Source of the DNA: Micromonospora craniellae | Lineage (GTDB): Bacteria > Actinomycetota > Actinomycetes > Mycobacteriales > Micromonosporaceae | NCBI RefSeq assembly: GCF_014764405.1 | Contig: NZ_CP061725.1 | Location: 2,170,001 to 2,234,000 of the forward strand | Length of the DNA stretch: 64,000 nt | Direction: 5' to 3' | Shown: positions 15,001-21,000 of the stretch, piece after piece | Position numbering within the stretch: the first letter of the stretch is position 1 | Layout of the letters: each line of letters opens with the position of its first letter | Made by a program: the position numbers and the translations under genes | Notes under the pieces: generated by a model | Told to the model about the DNA's origin: nothing | Databases searched by the model: none | What the model saw: the letters and a program-made list of their open reading frames with translations, nothing else

Positions 15001-18000
15001 GTTCACCCGCTGGTCCGGACGCAACCCGGCACCCGCACCCCGACCGTCCAACACCTCCTGCTCGGCGGGCGTCGGGTTCTCCACGCGACGCGGACCAGCA
15101 GCGGACGGCCTCGACACCGGTGTCGTCTCCGGCTTACGGTCACCCAGCGCAACCTGGATGTCGTACATCCGCTGTGAGCGCCACACCCACTCCGACACCG
15201 GTTCGCCCGGGGTCCGCACCTGCCGCCGCAGATCCGCCAACTCGGCCCGCAACCGCTGCTCGGACTGCTGTGCCCAACTGCGCTCGTTGAGCACCAGGTT
15301 CACCCGCTGGTCCGGACGCAGCCCGGCACCCGCACCCCCACCCCGCAGGATCTCGGTCTCCGCAGGAGTCGCGTTCTCCCACGCCCGCGTGCTCCGCTCG
15401 GCAGCCGACGTTCCCGCAGGCGGCCTCGGCACCGGCACCTCGGCCGGTTGCTCGCCAAGCCTGGACCTGATCTCCGCGATCCGCTGGGACCGCCACACCC
15501 ACTCCGAGATCGGCTCACCCGGCGTCCGCACCCGGCCCCGCAGTTCCGTCAACTCCGCCCGCAGACCCGCCTCGACCTCAGCCGCCTGCCGCGCCCAGTT
15601 CCGCTCGTTGAGCACCAGGTTGACGCGCTCATCCGGCCGCAACCCGGCACCCGCACCCCCACCCCGCAGCACCTCCGACTCGGCAGGCGACGCACCCGCC
15701 CACGCCCGAGCACTGCGCTGCTCAGCCGTCTCACCCGCAGATCTCGGCAACGACCACTCGGAACGCACACCCAACGCCGACTCGAGCTCCGCGATCCGCT
15801 GATCCCGCCGTACCCACTCCGACCCGTCCAGTTCCACCTGCGTGGCGGGGGCCGCAGGCGTGTCCATCTCAGGTGCCCGCAGTTCCGGGCGGCCACGCCG
15901 GTGCAGCACGACCTGGACTCCACCGTCCCCGTACGGGTTGAGGCCCTGCCTCGCCAACTCCACCTGCCGCCGCAACTCAGCGATCCGCGCCGCCCCGGCC
16001 GCAGCAGCACCCGGCCCGCCGATCCAGGTCTCGGCGCCCTGCGCGAACGACCGCAGCGCCTCCACCACCAGCACCCGCTGATCCGGCGGCACGCCCGTGC
16101 CCAGCCCCGCACCATCGAGAATCCGCTGTTCCGCCTCGGACGGGTTCTGCCCCCACTGCTCCCGTGCCCGCAGATCCGTCAACTCCGCCCGCAGGCCCGC
16201 CTCGACCTCAGCCGCCTGCCGCGCCCAGTTCCGCTCGTTGAGCACCAGGTTGACGCGCTCATCCGGCCGCAACCCGGCACCCCCACCCCGCAGCACCTCC
16301 GACTCGGCAGGCGACGCACCCGCCCACGCCCGAGCCTGCCGCGCCGCCGGCGACTCACCCTGCCTCGGCGACGGCACGTCCACCGGCTTCGGAGCACTCC
16401 CACCCAGTGTCGACTCGAGCTCCGCGATCCGCATTTCCCGCCGTACCCACTCCGAGGTCGGCTCACCCGGCGTCCGCACCCGGTCCCGCAGATCCGTCAG
16501 CTCGGCCCGCAACGCATCGTCAGCCGCCGTCGCGTATCCGGCCGAGATCCGGTCATTGAGCACCACGTTCACCCGCTGGTCGGGACGCAGCCCGGCACCC
16601 GCGCCCCCGCCCCGCAACACCTCCAACTCCGCAGGCGACGCGTCCGCCCACGCCCGTGCCCGCCGGTCAGCGGCCGATCCGGGCGATGGAGCCTTGCCAC
16701 TGCCCGATGCGGGCTCCTGCCTGGTCGCCGGCTCAGGTCTGGTGCCCGCCTCGGGCTTGGGGCCCGCCTCCGGCTGCACCGGCGGCGCAGGCGTGGCCTC
16801 GGCTGGCGCGACCTGGGCCGGCGTCGCCGGGGCCGGTTGTTCGGTCGTCGGCGCAGGCCGACCATCCCGGACCGGCGGCGACGGCTCGTACGTTCCGGTA
16901 CGCGGCGTCGACGAGCCTGCCGGCGGATCCTTCCGCAGGGTGCCGGACTGCCCCGTCGAGGGCTCCAGACGCTTCGTCCCCGACTCCGGACGCTGCCCGA
17001 ACGTCTCACCGGGTCGCGGCGCCGAGTCTCCGACCGGCGGATCCTTGCGCAACTTGCCGGGCTTGACCGGCCCGGACTCCGGCGACGACTCCAACCGCCG
17101 GTTCGCCGACTCCGGACGCTGCCCGAAGGTCTCGCCCGGCCGCCCCGCATCGCCCACCGGCCGGTCCTTGCGCAGCTTCCCGAGCCCCGCCTGCGGCTCC
17201 GGCGACGACTCCAACCGCCGAGTTCCCGACTCCGGACGCTGCCCGAAGGTCTCGCCCGGCCGTCCCGTGTCACCGACGGGCCGATCCTTGCGCAACTTCC
17301 CAGGCGTGACCTGCTCCGGCTCCGGCGACGATTCCAACCGCCGGGTCCCCGACTCCGGACGCTGCCCGAACGCCTCACCCGGCCGGGACTGCCCCGGCGG
17401 CGTGGTGACGTCGCCCGGCGGACGGGAACTCTCGCCCGCCCGTGTCCGCGTGCCCGGGTTCAGGTCCGCATCCGGCCTGGTCCCGGTGCCGGGTTTGACC
17501 TCTGCGCGCTTGGCCGCGCCCTCAACCAGGTCCGCCATCTGCCCGTGCAGACTGTCGCGCGCCGCCACGGGCTGTCCGGCCGACCTCGGCCCCGGCGCGG
17601 CGGCCGGGCCGGACCGCGAGCCGAAGACCTCGCCCGGCTGCGACCCGGCCGGCGTCCGGGTGTCGGTGGTCGGGATGCGGTCCGGGACGCGCTTGGCACC
17701 GCTCGGCGGTGCCCCCTCGGTGCCGGAGGGCGAGCGCTGGCCGCCCTGCCCGGCTGGTGCCCGGGTCTCGCCCCCGACTCCTCGGGGCGTGTCACCGACG
17801 TCCCGGGCGCCACGGGTGGTCCAGGCCGGGTTGTCCACCGTCGGCTCGATGTACCGGTCCGGGGTCACCGTCTCGGTACGGCTGCCGGTGCGCGGCTCCC
17901 GCATCCCCATCGTGCCCTGCGATCCACCGGTACGCGACGAGCCGCCGCCCTCCGCCCCGGCCGAGCGACCCGGCTGCGGATTACCGGTGTCGGTCCTCGG

Positions 18001-21000
18001 TGTCGGGGTGTCGGTCGACCGGGGCGGCGTGGTGAGGTCCCCGGTTCTGGCCGGTCCCGCCCCGCCGCCGTCCAGGCCCCGCTGTCCCGGCGGGACCAGG
18101 CTGCCGTCGGCGTCCGGTCGGGCCGGTCGGCCCCCGAGCTGCTGGCCCTCGCCGTACCCCTTCCAGCTTCCGCCGGAGGCCGGCGCGTCCGGGGTGGTAC
18201 CCCTGCCCCCCGGTGCGATCCCGCCGCCGGTGTTGCCGCCCGGTCCCGCCGACTTGATGACGACGGAGGGCGGCTGTGGGGTCGGCGCGTCACCGCCCCG
18301 GCGGAACATGCCCCTGAAGTTCTCCACCGAGTTGACCACGCGATCGATGGTCCCGCCGCCGAGCCGGTGACCGGGGCCGGGCATGTCCGCGCCCGGAGTC
18401 GGCCGGGAGGTCACACCGAGTGGCGCGGGCTCCGGTGGGTTGAGTTGCCACCCGGGGCGGCTCTTGATGTCGACCATCTGCCCCCGGCCCCGGTCCAGTC
18501 CGGAGACGGCGGACTTGCCGGGGGTGTGCTCCTGCCAGGAGTAGTAACTGCCCTCCGGGGCGCGCCCACCGGAGTCCGGCAGGACGCGGTTGTCCCGGTC
18601 GGGCATCCGCATCCAGCGGTCCGACGGCTGCTGGTTGCCGGCGCCGGGCCGGCCCTGCACCGCCTCGTCCGGCAGGCGGACCCACTTTTCCCCGTTGATC
18701 TCCCGGACCTGGGCGGGACGCTCGGTGACCCGGCCGTCGCCGGTCGGTCTCGACGAGACACCGAACTGGTCGTCCCGGACCACCTTGCCGTCGCCCAGGC
18801 GGCGCCCGGCGCCGGGGTCGGGTGGATCCACCGGATCGGTCCGAGGCGGTCGGCCGAGCCCTCCCGGGCCGTGCGGCTCGCCGCTGGATCCGCCGAGCCG
18901 CACGCCTGGCGGTTGGTCCGGACCGCGTTGCAACAACAGGAACTCGGTGCCGAACTTGTCCGTCCGGATGTGCCAGTCCCACTCGCCGCTGTACTGGTCA
19001 CGACCCGAGGTCCTGGGGGGTGGTGCCTCGGCAGGTGGCGGGACCGGGCCTTTCACCTCCGGGTCGGGTCGCGGACCGCCGGGTCCCTTCGGCCCCATCA
19101 CGGGTACGGCCGTCTGGTCCGGATAGGGCGCTCGGGCGTCGATGCCGTCGGGCCCGGTGTGCCGCGGACCACCGGGCATGGGCTTCGTCGGCACCGGGAC
19201 CTGCTTGAGCGGAGTCTCGACCCCCGGCTGACCGCTGAACTGCCGACCCGCGCCGCCCTGCGCGTCGCCGCCGACGGGCCGCCGTGGGGTCAGGGCGGTG
19301 ATGTGATCGTCCAGGCGCTGCACGACGAGGGCGTTGCCACCGGTGGGCTGCCCGCCGGGGCTGTCGGCGAGGATCCGTTCGCGCAGCGCGCGCATCTCGG
19401 TCAGCGTGCCCGGCCGGCTGGACTGCGACACCCCGGGTTGACCCTTGCCGCCGCCTCCCTCGGTGATGAGGTCGCGGATCCGCGCGTCGAGGTTGGCCTG
19501 CACCGGGTTGGTCTTGCCCGGCTCCGGCGCGCCCTTCGAGGACGCGCCCACCGGGGCGGTGTCCGTGGTCGGCTTGCCCTGCCCGACGACCGGCGGCTGG
19601 TCGCCGTTGGTGCCGCCCGGACGGGAGCCGGGCGGGACATCGGCCGGGACCTGTTCGGGGGTGTCCGGCCGCGTCGCCGTGTGCGAGGTGGGTCGGGGTG
19701 ACGTGACCGGGGTGTCCGGCCGCACGGCCGGTGGCTCGCCGGAGGCAGGTGCCCGGTCGAGCGGTGGTCTCGTCGTGACCGGGGTCCTGACGTCGACCGG
19801 CACGTCGCTCGCGGCGAGGTTGCCCCGTGGGCCGGGCTGCCCGGCGGGTGGTGCCGGTGTGGACGGCTCGGGGGTGGCCGGTCTCGGGGTGGACGTGGGG
19901 ACGTCGACCACCTGGTTGGTCGGGATTCCCTCGACGGGACGCCCTGGACGCGGGGCCCCGCCGACGGTGCCGCCGCCGGGCGTGTTCACCGGGTTCCCCT
20001 CGACACCCGGCTGGACCGGGCGGCCGGGCGGTGGCACCGACACCGTGGCATCGGGAGTGGTACCGGCAGGTCTGCCACCCGGCGGGGGAACGTCCGTCAC
20101 CGTGCCGACGCCACCGGGCCGCGCCACGGGCGGATCGACCGTCAGGCCTTGGCCCGGCGGCGGAGTGCCGGACCGGACCGGTTCGGGGGTGATCGGTGAC
20201 ACGTCCCGGGCAGGACCGTTGACACTGAAGTCCCGACCCGCGCCCGGGGTCGCGGGCAGGTCCGGGCTGGCGGCGGGCGGCCGTCCTCCAGCAGGGGTAG
20301 CGGGCAGGTCGGGGCTGGCGGCCGGCGGCCGTCCTCCGCCGGGCGTCGCGGGCAGTTCAGGGCTGGCGGTCGGCGGCCGTCCTCCGCCGGGCGCCGGCTC
20401 GGGCGTCAGCGCCGACGGCGGCCGAGGATCGGCGGCGACGGCGCGCGGAGGCGTCGCGGGCGCGTCCACTCCGGCCATCGCCGGTCCACCCGGCGTCCGC
20501 GTACCGACGGGTGGAACACCCGCGTCGGCCTTCGGCGGTGGGGTGGTGCGGGCCGGCGGCGGCAGGCTGCTGGCCGCGTTGCCGTTGCCGACCGCCGCCG
20601 GTGGCCGACCGTCGGGCTGCGGCACCCCGGCCCGGGGTTGCGGTTGGGCTGGTGGTGGCGTGTTCACCGGGCCGTCGAGGCGGGCCGGTGGCGGTGTGGT
20701 CCGCGCCGGTGCGCCGCCGAGCGCCGAGGGTGGGGGCTGGTCGACTGTGGTGGGTCGGGTGGTCCGGGTCGGCGCGGCCCCACCGGCGGTCGCCCGCCCG
20801 CCGGTGGGACGGACCGGTGGCGGCGTCGAACTGGCACTGACCGGGCCCGGCGTCGGGGGCCGGCCACCGACGGCGCCGTACGGGGGTGGTGCGCCGAGCG
20901 GAGGGCCGTCCGGCGAGCCGACGCCCGGCACGTCTCCGCGACCGGTCCGCAGGTCCGGGGTGGGGGTGTCGCCGGGCCGCCCGCCGGGGGCGGTGCCGTC

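Noticed and set aside
14400..17400. Direct repeats considered as CRISPR or intergenic repeats
   Set aside because: All units keep the minus frame open and encode recurring peptide motifs.
15448..19701. Plus-strand open frame of 1,417 codons
   Set aside because: It lies opposite the minus giant in its Pro/Arg-rich repeat zone. High GC makes the antisense frame open, and the translation is low-complexity Arg/Pro/Leu with no domain.
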